From assembly GCF_003944715.1 (NCBI RefSeq), contig NZ_RWIT01000014.1, positions 53,741-117,740 of the forward strand: a stretch of 64,000 bases of DNA, in the 5' to 3' direction. A model generated the notes under the pieces. It made no database searches and was not told the origin of the DNA. It saw only the letters and a program-made list of their open reading frames with translations. Within the stretch, counting starts at the first letter, position 1, and every line of letters starts with the position of its first letter. The translations under genes and the position numbers were made by a program. Origin of the DNA: Hymenobacter rigui (lineage in GTDB: Bacteria > Bacteroidota > Bacteroidia > Cytophagales > Hymenobacteraceae). Positions 1 to 8,339 of this stretch are shown here, piece after piece.

Positions 1-300
1 CCGGCGGATACCCTTGGCCGGAACATCCGTCTGAAACAGCAGCTCCTCGGGCTGGCCGTCGGCGTTCAGATCCAGCCACTGGCTGACCAGCACCGCGCCG
101 CTTTGGGCATCCTTCACCACCAGCCCGTTGGGCCCCAGCTTCTGCAGGGCCTTAGAGAGCTGGCGCACAGGCACACTCACGGTTTCCTGCGTGCGGGCCG
201 CCGGGAGGCGGTTGCGCACCGTGACGGTTTGCTGCTCCGGGGTCGGGAGGGCCCCCAGCAGCAGGGCGGTAAAAGGAAGCAGCAGCGCAGAAATGTTCAT
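1..300 (-). CDS. DUF4861 family protein, N-terminal part (runs off the left edge)
   Basis: The visible part is the first 100 codons of a minus-strand gene whose C-terminus lies beyond position 1. It opens with a signal peptide (MNISALLLPFTALLLGALP) and continues TVTVRNRLPAARTQETVSVP, the usual beginning of DUF4861 proteins in Bacteroidota carbohydrate loci, with a D-N-A-D-G turn near residue 79. The biochemical function of the family is not known to me. It starts 50 bp downstream of the DUF2264 gene on the same strand, so the two are probably co-transcribed from the promoter at 1643-1709. The family call rests on the N-terminal pattern only; context and export to the periplasm are surer than the family name. 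Confidence 0.65.
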   Translation of the reverse strand, partial: MNISALLLPFTALLLGALPTPEQQTVTVRNRLPAARTQETVSVPVRQLSKALQKLGPNGLVVKDAQSGAVLVSQWLDLNADGQPEELLFQTDVPAKGIRR

Positions 301-350
301 TGAAAAAGCAGCGTAGCGCCGGCCATCAGGCGGCCGGGCGGGGGTGGGAG

Positions 351-1589
351 CTAGAGGGCGTGGTCGGTTTTGACATTCTGGCCCGACCAGATGCGCTGGG
401 CCGTCCAGGGCTGGGCCGGGCTGCTCCAGAAGGCATCGGCGGCGGGCAGGCCTAGGGGCAGAAAGGCCGTGGTGCACAGGTACAGGCTGCCCGTGGAAAT
501 GTACTGCTCGCCGATGCCTGGCTGGTGCCCGCACAGGCCAATCTGCAGCCAGCCCTTGGCATCAAAAGTGCCCTTAGCTTCCAGCGTGCGGCGAATAACG
601 GCCGTGAGGGCGTTGCGCACCTGCCCGGCCGGCAACTCCGCGGGCAGCAACTGCTGCAACGACGCCTGGGCCAGGTGCTGAAAGGCCCCGCAACGGTAGG
701 CTAGGGAGCGGCCGAAGGCGGCAAACGAGCCATCGGGGGCAATAAGGCGCTCCTGCACGGCGGCATAGCGCCGGGCCCGGGCCTGCAGCTTTTCCAGTAG
801 TTCCTTGTTCTCCTTGCCTGCGGCCACCAGCGCGCCCACCACATCCAGCAGCATGGGCTGAATCACGTAGCTATTGTAGTAGTCCCAATGGTAGTCGGGC
901 CCGTCGCCGTAGGTACCGTCGCCTTTGTACCAAGTTTGGTGCTCTTTGATGGCGTAATCCATCCGCATTAGGTCGGCACTGCCGGTAAACCGGAGCAGCG
1001 CGGCCTCAATCATGGCGCTGAACAGCAGCCAGTTGCTGTAGTAGGGCTTGATGACGCGGGTGCTTTGCAGGGCCGTCGTGAACTGTTGCTTAGTGGCAGT
1101 GGGCAGTTTTTCCCAGAGCTGGTTGGGGGCCCGCAGCAGGGCGTGGGCCAGGAAGGCGGCATCCACCACCGGCTGCCCGCCCTGGGTGAAGTTCATGAAG
1201 TCGGCGGCCTGCGGGTTCACGGCGTTGGCAATGGCCTGACGGGCCAGCTCGGCGCAGCGTTGCTGCGCGGCCCGTTCCGCGGCTGGCGCAGCAGTCAGCT
1301 CTAGCCAGGGGGCCAGTCCGGCCAGGGTACGGCCCAGCGCCTCCAGGTGTGTTACCTGGCGACGGTCGGCTTCGTGGCCGGGGGTGGCCGCCACGGGCAT
1401 GGTGGCCCGCAGCTGGTTGCGGGCGGTGGCCGCCAGCACCGGCTCGGCCACCCGCAGCAGGGTGTTCACCCAGTAGCTTCGGTCGGTGGGCGTGGCGGTG
1501 GGTACGGCTGCCGCGGCCGAAACGGCGGCCGGCAGTGCCAGCACCGAAACCCCGGCTCCCAGGCCCGTCAGAAATGAACGTCGTTGCAT
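351..1589 (-). CDS. DUF2264 domain protein (possible GH154-type glucuronidase), exported
   Basis: This 412-residue protein has a twin-arginine-like leader (MQRRSFLTGLGAG) followed by a hydrophobic stretch. The body matches DUF2264: DRSYWVNTLLRVAEPVLA near residue 37, THLEALGRTLAGLAPWLEL near 80, and DGPDYHWDYYNSYVIQPMLLD near 225-245. The fold is predicted to be an (alpha/alpha)6 barrel. From memory, DUF2264 corresponds to CAZy GH154, which contains exo-beta-glucuronidases used in arabinogalactan breakdown; that link needs checking. A glucuronidase would fit the locus, since arabinogalactan side chains end in glucuronic acid. Its promoter region carries one of the seven shared operator sites. 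It is first in a minus-strand unit with the DUF4861 gene. A longer paralogue lies at 13122-15164. Confidence 0.85.
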   Translation of the reverse strand: MQRRSFLTGLGAGVSVLALPAAVSAAAAVPTATPTDRSYWVNTLLRVAEPVLAATARNQLRATMPVAATPGHEADRRQVTHLEALGRTLAGLAPWLELTAAPAAERAAQQRCAELARQAIANAVNPQAADFMNFTQGGQPVVDAAFLAHALLRAPNQLWEKLPTATKQQFTTALQSTRVIKPYYSNWLLFSAMIEAALLRFTGSADLMRMDYAIKEHQTWYKGDGTYGDGPDYHWDYYNSYVIQPMLLDVVGALVAAGKENKELLEKLQARARRYAAVQERLIAPDGSFAAFGRSLAYRCGAFQHLAQASLQQLLPAELPAGQVRNALTAVIRRTLEAKGTFDAKGWLQIGLCGHQPGIGEQYISTGSLYLCTTAFLPLGLPAADAFWSSPAQPWTAQRIWSGQNVKTDHAL

Positions 1590-1642
1590 GCGTGTTGAGC
1601 TGACCAGTGCACCCCTGCTCTACCGCGCAGGAAAATCAACTG

Positions 1643-1709
1643 CAATAGTAGGCAGCGCCCTTTCCCAGGCCGGGGGGGATATCGGGGAAAGAGCGGGGCC
1701 GAATTCGTC
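1643..1709 (-). promoter_or_regulatory. Shared operator-promoter, copy 1 (drives DUF2264/DUF4861)
   Basis: Read on the minus strand: first half-site GAATTCGGCCCC (1706-1695), second half-site GATATCCCCCCC starting 23 bp later (1683-1672), then TACTATTG (1650-1643) as a -7 box. The distance from the G of the first half-site to the end of the box is 63 bp, the same as in five other copies. The box lies 54 bp upstream of the DUF2264 start. Inferred binding site of the HTCS at 2087-6364. The rest of the 1590-2086 gap holds the inverted repeat at 1852-1997 and nothing else I can name. Confidence 0.7.
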
Positions 1710-1851
1710 AGGCCGGCCAGCCAGGTGCTTCGTGGTAGCAGCTGTTTGTTGCTGCTTTTTAAGTAGTCAGTCAGATGTAACCAGGTAAAAATCACAGCAT
1801 AAGCTTTTTTTGTACTGCTAATAATAGTGCACTTAGGTCGCAGGCTAGAGC

Positions 1852-1997
1852 TAGTGAGCTAGTTCCCCTCCTTGGAAAGGAGGGGCTAGGGGTGGTTGAT
1901 GCTGTTAGAACTGATTTTAGAGCTAATTCTAGTCATCGTTCAGGAACAGTCAACCACCCCTAACCCCTCCTTTCCAAGGAGGGGAACTAGCTCACTA
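1852..1997. repeat. Long inverted repeat, family A (copy A1)
   Basis: The left arm begins TAGTGAGCTAGTTCCCCTCC and the right arm ends with its near-complement, with roughly 50-bp arms and a loop of about 45 bp. Each arm itself contains the short palindrome CCTTGGAAAGG / CCTTTCCAAGG, so a transcript could form a cruciform-like fold. It lies between the 3' end of the HTCS gene and the promoter of the DUF2264 gene. Related copies are at 7787, 19892, 54879 and 57543, with a diverged relative at 34806. No open reading frame or transposase is inside. Confidence 0.9.
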
Positions 1998-2086
1998 ACT
2001 TTAGTCCGCAACTTGTGCTTGATTAGCAACGTCAGCACGCGAGGTGCTTCGGCTGCGCCTCTGCATGACGTACTATTCACGCACCT

Positions 2087-5000
2087 TTACTCACCTGAAG
2101 AAGCCGGCTCCCGGCTTTGGCGGTGCTGCTTGGCGTATTCGGAGGGGGTTACGCCGAAGATTTTCTGGAAAGTGGCGCGGAAGTACTTGGCGTTTTCGAT
2201 ACCTACCTGGAATGACACCTCCGACACCCGCATGGTGGTGTGGGCCAGCAGCTGGGCGGCCCGCTTCATGCGCACGTCCCGGATAAACTCAATAACCGTT
2301 TGGCCCGTGATGCTCTTGATGCGCCGATAGAGCACCGACTGGCTCATGCCAATTTCGCGCACCAGCACCTGCACGCTGAACTCGGGGTTTTCCAGGTTGC
2401 GCTCCACAATGGCCATGGCCGCTTCCAGAAACTCCCGGTCGGCATCGGCCACCACAATTTCGGTGGGCTCCAGCAGAATCTGGCGCTGGTAGTATTCCTG
2501 GGTTTTGCGGCGGTTGCGGAGCATGGTTTCGGCCTTGGCCTGCAGCAGCGTGGGGTTGAAGGGCTTATTCATGTAATCATCGGCCCCCATGCCCAGGCCC
2601 TCCAGCTGGTGGGTTTCGGCGGTGCGGGCCGTGAGCAGCAGCACCGGAATGTGGGCCGTTTTGGGGTGCTGCTTCACGCGCTGGCACAGCTCCAGTCCGT
2701 CGCTGCGGGGCATCATCACGTCCGAGATTATCAAATCCGGCAGCTGGTGCAGGGCTTTGTCCCAGCCCACCAGCCCGTCCTCGGCGGTACTCACCACGTA
2801 GTCGCCCTCGAAGAGCTGCTGCAGGTACTGGCGCACCTCGTCGTTGTCCTCCACCACCAGCAGGTGGGGCGGGCCCGAATGGGTGACTGGCAGGGTTTCG
2901 GGCAGCTCGGTATCCTCCAGCGGTGTGAGGAGCTGCTCCTCATCCAGCGTCAGCGGGGTTGTGAGGCCGGCTTCGGACTGGATGTCTTCGGGACGCAGAT
3001 GCTGCTGGCCAAAGGGCAGGCGCAGCTCAAACGATGTCCCGATGTCCACGGTGCTGGCCACGGTGAGCTGTCCGCCGTGGCGCTCGGCAAACTGCCGGGC
3101 CAGCGAAAGGCCAATGCCGGTGCCTGTCATGCGCAGCGTGTTGGTGTGCGAGGCCTGGTAGTAGGGGTCGAAGATGCGTTCCAACTCGTTGGCCTTGATG
3201 CCTACTCCCGTGTCACTGATGTTGATTTTGAGGTAGTTGCCCGTGAGCTGCTCGCCGGTGTACACGGCCTCGCCGCCGGGGCTGCCAATGATGGTGGCCG
3301 ACAGCTCCACCCGGCCTTTGTCGCGGGTATATTTGAAGGCATTGGCCAAGAGATTGGTCAGGATGATTTCCAGCTTGCTCCGGTCGAAGTACAGTTGCAC
3401 CGGCTCGCTGGGCACGTCCAGCACGTACTGCACGGCCCGCTCCTGGGCCTTCAGCCGGAACATGCCGTACACGTCGGTGAGGAAGCGCGTGACGTCGCCG
3501 GAAGCAGCGCGCAGGGGCACGTTGCCGGTTTCCACCTTGCGGAAGTCCAGCAGCTGGTTGACCAGTTCCAGCAGCTTGCGGGCCTGCTGGTGCATGAGGT
3601 TCACCTTACCGCGCAAATCCTGCACCGGGCCGGCGCTGCGCATAATCTCCTCCATAGGCCCCAGAATGAGCGTGAGCGGGGTGCGCAGTTCGTGCGAGAC
3701 GTTGGTGAAGAAGCCCAGCTTCAGGTCGGTAACTTCCTTCTCCTTTTGCTTCTGGAACTGCTCCAGAGCCAGACGGTTTTGCAGCTCCTGCTGGGCCATT
3801 TCGTTGCGGCGGTACAGCAGCACGCCGCCCACGGCCACCACCCCGTAGAGCACGTAGGCCCACCAGGTTTTGTACCAGGGAGCCCGCACATCAAACTGCA
3901 TGGCGGCCACCCGCTTCGACCACACACCCTCGCCGTTGCTGGCCTTCACCTCGAAGCTGTATTGCCCGGCCGGCAGGTTGGCGAAGGAGGCCGTACGCTG
4001 GCCGGGGGCCGGGTACACCCAGTTCTGGTTATAGCCCACCAGCCGGTAGGCATAGCGGTTTTTCTGGGGGTTGGCGTAGTTCAGGCCCACAAACTCCACC
4101 GAAAAATCGTTTTCGGAGGCTTTAATGGTAACGGTTTGCGGTTTGGACAGAGGCTGCTGCAGCACCACCCGCCCGTTGAGTTCCTGGCCCACGGCCACCG
4201 GCTGGTTGGCAATGCGCAGGCCGGTTATCTGCACCACGGGCGGGTAGGGGTTGGGCTGGATGGCGTGGGGCTGGAAGTAGCTGATACCGTTGACGCCCCC
4301 GAAGTAAAGGGTGCCATCCTGCGCCCGGGCCGCGGCCCCAATCTTAAAAGCGTTGCTCTGCAGACCATCGGCCACGTCGTAGCGCAGGTACTGGCGGGTG
4401 CCGGGCGTGAAGCGGTACAGGCCCGTACCGCCAATCCAGAGGTGGCCTTCATCATCGGCCAGGATGCTTTCTACGTCGGTTTCGGGCAGATATTTGCGGT
4501 AGCTCTGCACAGTTTCGCGGCCCTGGGCATCGGTGCTCAGCCGGTGCAGGCCCCCGCCGATGGTTCCCATCCACAGGTTGCCCTCCCGGTCCAGCAGCAA
4601 AGGCCACACGTAGTTCACGGTGAGGCCCTTGGTCCGGCCCGTGGGGTCGGTTTTGAACTGGCCCAGCACCTGCAGGGAGTCGGCGGTGGGGCGTAGTTTC
4701 AGCAGACCCTGGTCGGTGGTGCTGGCCCAGAGCACGTCGCGCTGCCGGTCGTAGAGCAGGTAGGTGAAGCGGTTGGTGGGCAGGCCGGTTTTGCTGGCGC
4801 GGTAGGAGCCCAGCACCTTGCCCTCGGGCGTGAGGCGCACCAGGCCGGAGGTAAATGTGCCCACCCACAGCGTACCGAAACGGTCCTCGGCCATACTTTC
4901 TACCCCGGCCCGACCCAGGTCGGTACCGTCGGGCAGCTGCCGCATGGTGGTCAGCTTGTCCTGGCCGCCCCGCCGTACCAGGCTGGTGAGGCCGTAGCCC

Positions 5001-6364
5001 CGGGTACCAAACCACAGCGTGCCGTTGCTGCTCTGGAAGATATTCGCCACATCCACTCCGCGGGTGGTGCTGCTCTTTTCCTGGTTGAGGTAGTTGCGAA
5101 ACGTGCGCTGGCCAAGGTCGTAGGCCGAAACCCCGTTGCGGGTGCCAAACCAGAGAATATTCCGCGCCTCTTCCTTATAGAGTGTGTTCACGTAGTTGTT
5201 GGACAACGACGACGGCCCGCCCAGCTGCCGCCGCAGCCGCCCGAAGGGCTTCTGCCGCAGATCCACCTTGTTGAGGCCACCGGCAGAGGCGCACAGCCAC
5301 ACAATCTGGTTGCGGTCCTCAAAAATCTGGTGGATGCGCTCCGAGTTGATGTTGAACGGTTCCCCGTCTTCGGGCAGCAGCAGGGTGGGCGGGGCCGGGC
5401 GCAGGGGCGGGGCAGTGCCCGTAACGGCTCCGGCTTCCCACACATACAGGCCATAAATAGTACCTACCCACAGCCGCCCGAACGAATCCAGCAGCAACGA
5501 CTGCAGCTGCGGGTACGTGAGGTTTTGGGGATGGTCCGAGAGGCGGCGCACGGTGCGGCGGTTGGCGGCCGCTATCCAGTACACCTGCTGGCCGGTGCCC
5601 ACCCACAAGTCGCCGCGGCGGTCCAGGTGCAGGGCCCGCACGGGGGCGGTCAGCTCGGTAGCTTCGGCCGTGAGGCGGGCACTTTCGGGGCGCACCACCC
5701 GCAGGCCGCCGTTCAGGGTGCCAATCCATAGTTTGCCCTCCACGTCGGCGGCCAGGCTGGTTACCTGCAGCTGGTCCTGGGCCGAGGGGGTGAGCGGGGC
5801 CAGCCGGGCTAAATCGGTTATAGTGCCCTGCTTATCGAGAGTCAGCACAAATACGCCCTCATTCTGAGTACCCACCCACAGTCGGCCGCGCTTATCGGAG
5901 GTCAGCGCCGATACGGTTACGCGGGCGAGCTGCTGCATGAGCGGCCGCAGGCGTGCGGGGCCGGTAGTCTCATCGAGGTTCAGCAGCTGGTCGGCGGCGG
6001 CATCGTATCGGCTCAGGCCGGCCCGCTCGGTGCCGGCCCACAGCTGGCCATCGGGGGCCACGTGCAGTACCTGAATGCGGTTGGCCGTAACGCCCTTGCG
6101 TGGGTTCACGGGCAGCACGTACTGCTTCAGGTTGTAGCCGTCGTACCGGTCGAGGCCCCGGTTGGTGCCCACCCAGATAAAGCCCGACCGATCCTGGGCC
6201 ACCGCCATGGCGTCGCTGTGCGAGAGGCCCTGATCAACGGTCAGGTGCTCGAAGCGGAAATCCTCCGGGGCGGTATTCTGCGCCTGCACGGCTGCGGGTA
6301 GTAACCAGAGCAGCAGGCAGAGCAGCGGGCCGGCGGAAGCCCAGCGGGTGAGATGGTGGGACAT
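2087..6364 (-). CDS. Hybrid two-component system protein (HTCS): sensor, kinase, receiver and AraC regulator in one chain
   Basis: This 1425-residue protein combines a whole signalling pathway. After a signal peptide (MSHHLTRWASAGPLLCLLLW) come Reg_prop beta-propeller repeats (about 35-735; recurring LWVGT/LWIGT motifs), a Y_Y_Y domain (about 770-810), one membrane helix (about 835-853), a HisKA domain with H891 in NVSHELRTPL, an HATPase with DTGVGIK near 1050, a receiver with D1215 in IISDVMMP, and a C-terminal AraC helix-turn-helix. The family senses oligosaccharides in the periplasm and activates susCD and glycosidase genes. I chose the Met at 6364 because it gives a clean signal peptide; a Met at 6442 is possible. 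It is the only dedicated regulator in the locus, and the seven shared promoter sites are its likely targets. Its closest operator (6543-6609) faces the divergent GH43 gene. Confidence 0.97.
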   Translation of the reverse strand: MSHHLTRWASAGPLLCLLLWLLPAAVQAQNTAPEDFRFEHLTVDQGLSHSDAMAVAQDRSGFIWVGTNRGLDRYDGYNLKQYVLPVNPRKGVTANRIQVLHVAPDGQLWAGTERAGLSRYDAAADQLLNLDETTGPARLRPLMQQLARVTVSALTSDKRGRLWVGTQNEGVFVLTLDKQGTITDLARLAPLTPSAQDQLQVTSLAADVEGKLWIGTLNGGLRVVRPESARLTAEATELTAPVRALHLDRRGDLWVGTGQQVYWIAAANRRTVRRLSDHPQNLTYPQLQSLLLDSFGRLWVGTIYGLYVWEAGAVTGTAPPLRPAPPTLLLPEDGEPFNINSERIHQIFEDRNQIVWLCASAGGLNKVDLRQKPFGRLRRQLGGPSSLSNNYVNTLYKEEARNILWFGTRNGVSAYDLGQRTFRNYLNQEKSSTTRGVDVANIFQSSNGTLWFGTRGYGLTSLVRRGGQDKLTTMRQLPDGTDLGRAGVESMAEDRFGTLWVGTFTSGLVRLTPEGKVLGSYRASKTGLPTNRFTYLLYDRQRDVLWASTTDQGLLKLRPTADSLQVLGQFKTDPTGRTKGLTVNYVWPLLLDREGNLWMGTIGGGLHRLSTDAQGRETVQSYRKYLPETDVESILADDEGHLWIGGTGLYRFTPGTRQYLRYDVADGLQSNAFKIGAAARAQDGTLYFGGVNGISYFQPHAIQPNPYPPVVQITGLRIANQPVAVGQELNGRVVLQQPLSKPQTVTIKASENDFSVEFVGLNYANPQKNRYAYRLVGYNQNWVYPAPGQRTASFANLPAGQYSFEVKASNGEGVWSKRVAAMQFDVRAPWYKTWWAYVLYGVVAVGGVLLYRRNEMAQQELQNRLALEQFQKQKEKEVTDLKLGFFTNVSHELRTPLTLILGPMEEIMRSAGPVQDLRGKVNLMHQQARKLLELVNQLLDFRKVETGNVPLRAASGDVTRFLTDVYGMFRLKAQERAVQYVLDVPSEPVQLYFDRSKLEIILTNLLANAFKYTRDKGRVELSATIIGSPGGEAVYTGEQLTGNYLKINISDTGVGIKANELERIFDPYYQASHTNTLRMTGTGIGLSLARQFAERHGGQLTVASTVDIGTSFELRLPFGQQHLRPEDIQSEAGLTTPLTLDEEQLLTPLEDTELPETLPVTHSGPPHLLVVEDNDEVRQYLQQLFEGDYVVSTAEDGLVGWDKALHQLPDLIISDVMMPRSDGLELCQRVKQHPKTAHIPVLLLTARTAETHQLEGLGMGADDYMNKPFNPTLLQAKAETMLRNRRKTQEYYQRQILLEPTEIVVADADREFLEAAMAIVERNLENPEFSVQVLVREIGMSQSVLYRRIKSITGQTVIEFIRDVRMKRAAQLLAHTTMRVSEVSFQVGIENAKYFRATFQKIFGVTPSEYAKQHRQSREPASSGE

Positions 6365-6542
6365 CACGGGCAGGTAGGGGTGGGGCAGCAGTGGGAACAG
6401 GGGAACTAGGCAAAGCACTCGGTTCGGGGCGGGTGGGAACACGCCGGCTGGTGCTGCGGCTACGAAAATAACATTCCGGCCGTGAATTGCTCCCCCGTCC
6501 GGGTAAGCTCAACGCTACCCTAACGGCAGAAAGCGCCTGCGT

Positions 6543-6609
6543 TGAAATTCATCCCCCCAATTCGCCCGAAATACCCCCCATTTTAGGGGGCGGGCGCCGG
6601 GTACTTTTA
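6543..6609 (+). promoter_or_regulatory. Shared operator-promoter, copy 2 (drives the GH43_24-like gene)
   Basis: Half-sites GAAATTCATCCCCCC (6544-6558) and GAAATACCCCCC (6568-6579) have C-tracts ending 21 bp apart, followed by TACTTTTA at 6602-6609. The spacing is 1-2 bp longer than in the other copies. A further CCCCC..GGGGG palindrome surrounds 6574-6590. The box is 110 bp upstream of the gene at 6719. The HTCS gene starts on the other side, so the 6365-6718 gap is a divergent regulatory region; I see nothing else in it. Confidence 0.7.
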
Positions 6610-6718
6610 GGGTGTTGAAGCGGCCCGGTGGCCGGAGTATTACCGGTCCGCTTCCCACTCTTTCCACTTCCGGGAGTCTTGCTGAAGCGCCCTGGTACCT
6701 CGTCACCTATTCTCAGCT

Positions 6719-7756
6719 ATGCGTACCCTCCTTGCCGTCGTTTGCCTCAGTTTCTGGAGCGGCGTAATCTTGGCTCAGTCCCCGGCGGCCTCCGTAACTG
6801 CGCCCGGTTCAGGGGCCCGCAACACCGAGTTCCAGCCGGGGAAACTGTGGTATGATACCGAGGGCAACCTCATCAACGCCCACGGCGGCGGGATTCTGCG
6901 GGTGGGCAACACCTACTATTGGTACGGGGAGAAGCGCGCCCGGCAGCAAGAGGAAGGCGTGACGGTGTACTCCTCCCGGGACCTCTACAACTGGCACTAC
7001 GAGGGCCTGGCCCTGCAACCCAGCCCCCAGCCCGGCCACGATATTGAACAGGGCTGCCTGATGGAGCGGCCCAAGGTGCTCTTCAATCAGAAGACTGGCA
7101 AATACGTGATGTGGTTTCACCTGGAGCTGAAGGGCAAGGGCTACAGTGCCGCCCGCGCCGGCGTGGCCGTGGCCGACAAACCCACCGGCCCATTCCGCTA
7201 CGTAAGCAGCTTCCGGCCCAACGGCCATATGTCGCGCGACATGACGTTGTACCTCGACGACAACGGGCGGGCCTACCACATCTACTCGGCCCGGGAAAAC
7301 TACGACCTGCGCATTGCCCGGCTCTCCGATGATTTTCTGACGGCTACCCGGCAGGATACGCTGCTGTTCAGCAACCACCGCGAGGCCCCGGCCGTGTTCA
7401 AAACCGGCGACAGGTATTACCTCATCACCAGCGGCTGCACCGGCTGGGACCCCAACCAGGCCACGCTGCACGTCGCCGACAACCTCTTTGGGCCCTGGAA
7501 GGAACTGGGTGACCCCATGCGCGGGCCCAACGCCGCCAAAACCTTCGGCGGGCAATCTACTTACGTGCTGCCGGCACCGGGGCGGCCGGGCTCGTTCATT
7601 TTCCTGGCCGACCAGTGGAATCCCAAGGACCTCAAGGATAGCCGCTACCTCTGGCTGCCGGTGCAGTTCCGGGAAGAGCAGCCCACCATTGAGTGGCTGG
7701 ACCGCTGGAACCTGGGCTTTTTCAAGCCAGCCGGCGCGAAATCGGCCGGGCGGTAA
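6719..7756 (+). CDS. GH43 glycosidase, subfamily 24-like: probable exo-beta-1,3-galactanase
   Basis: The 345-residue protein has a signal peptide (to about residue 20, LAQS) and one five-bladed propeller domain. It begins with the GGGILRVGNTYYWYGE motif typical of GH43 subfamilies 24 and 34. Three residues fit the catalytic set I recall for exo-beta-1,3-galactanases: E116 in MERPKV, E222 in REAPAVF and Q279 in FGGQSTYVL, where glutamine replaces the usual acidic base. Such enzymes release galactose from the end of the beta-1,3-galactan backbone and can bypass side branches, a hallmark step of arabinogalactan-protein breakdown. It is transcribed alone from its own operator-promoter, divergent from the HTCS gene. 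Subfamily 34 remains an alternative. Confidence 0.8.
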   Translation: MRTLLAVVCLSFWSGVILAQSPAASVTAPGSGARNTEFQPGKLWYDTEGNLINAHGGGILRVGNTYYWYGEKRARQQEEGVTVYSSRDLYNWHYEGLALQPSPQPGHDIEQGCLMERPKVLFNQKTGKYVMWFHLELKGKGYSAARAGVAVADKPTGPFRYVSSFRPNGHMSRDMTLYLDDNGRAYHIYSARENYDLRIARLSDDFLTATRQDTLLFSNHREAPAVFKTGDRYYLITSGCTGWDPNQATLHVADNLFGPWKELGDPMRGPNAAKTFGGQSTYVLPAPGRPGSFIFLADQWNPKDLKDSRYLWLPVQFREEQPTIEWLDRWNLGFFKPAGAKSAGR

Positions 7757-7786
7757 GCGCGTGCTTGACGCTCTTTTTACAATTAT

Positions 7787-7961
7787 CCAGGTTGCGGTTT
7801 AGAGCTAAAAGCTAGTTCCCCTCCTTGGAAAGGAGGGGCTAGGGGTGGTTGACAATCGTTGAACGGTCACTAGAACTAGATCTGGAATTCGTTCTACCAG
7901 CATCAACCACCCCTAACCCCTCCTTTCCAAGGAGGGGAGCTAGCTCTAAACCGCAACCTGG
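7787..7961. repeat. Long inverted repeat, family A (copy A2, opposite orientation)
   Basis: The arms begin CCAGGTTGCGGTTTAGAGCT and end with its complement, enclosing the family A core (CTAGTTCCCCTCCTTGGAAA). The loop, read as its reverse complement, is close to the loop of copy A3, so this copy lies inverted relative to it. It sits just downstream of the GH43 gene stop (7756), where its transcript would fold as a very stable hairpin. Confidence 0.9.
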
Positions 7962-8122
7962 GTTAAATACCAGGGCTTGCTCTGATTCCCGCCAAGCCGG
8001 AGCCCGAAGGCTGTTGCGGCGAATGGTATCAAACCAAGTCAGGCTTGTGTAATTCTCTATCGGTAGTTTAAAGTGACTGCTTACTTACAAAGCTGCTTAA
8101 TAGGCAGTACGGGCGCTTTTCC

Positions 8123-8189
8123 GCCGAATTTATCCCCCGTTATTGCCCGGAAACTCCCCGCTGTTTCAGTAACCGCCCAGGTACTTTTG
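8123..8189 (+). promoter_or_regulatory. Shared operator-promoter, copy 3 (drives susCD pair 1)
   Basis: Half-sites GAATTTATCCCCC (8126-8138) and GGAAACTCCCC (8149-8159) are 23 bp apart, and a perfect Bacteroidota -7 box TACTTTTG sits at 8182-8189. The box ends 63 bp after the first G, the common spacing. It is 150 bp upstream of the susC start. With the inverted repeat at 7787-7961 this accounts for most of the 7757-8339 gap. Confidence 0.8.
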
Positions 8190-8339
8190 GGTGCTGACTG
8201 CTAGCGGGTTGAGGGGGTGAAGTGCTTCCCGATTCGTCCCTCGGAATTGCCCGGCCGCTACGTCAGTATGCTGAATTTCTCTGACTCACCACACCATTTC
8301 TCCCACTCGGCCCACCGGCCCCCATAACCCACGCATCCT

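Noticed and set aside
2240..4696. 818-codon open frame on the plus strand inside the HTCS gene
   Set aside because: It is antisense to a protein with clear domains, is rich in His/Gly/Val/Gln as expected from the complement of high-GC codons, and has no recognisable domain.
8231..8252. Further half-site-like sequence (GATTCGTCCC, CGGAATTGCCC) in the susC 1 leader
   Set aside because: The spacing is about 12 bp rather than 23 and no box follows; it may be chance in a C-rich leader.
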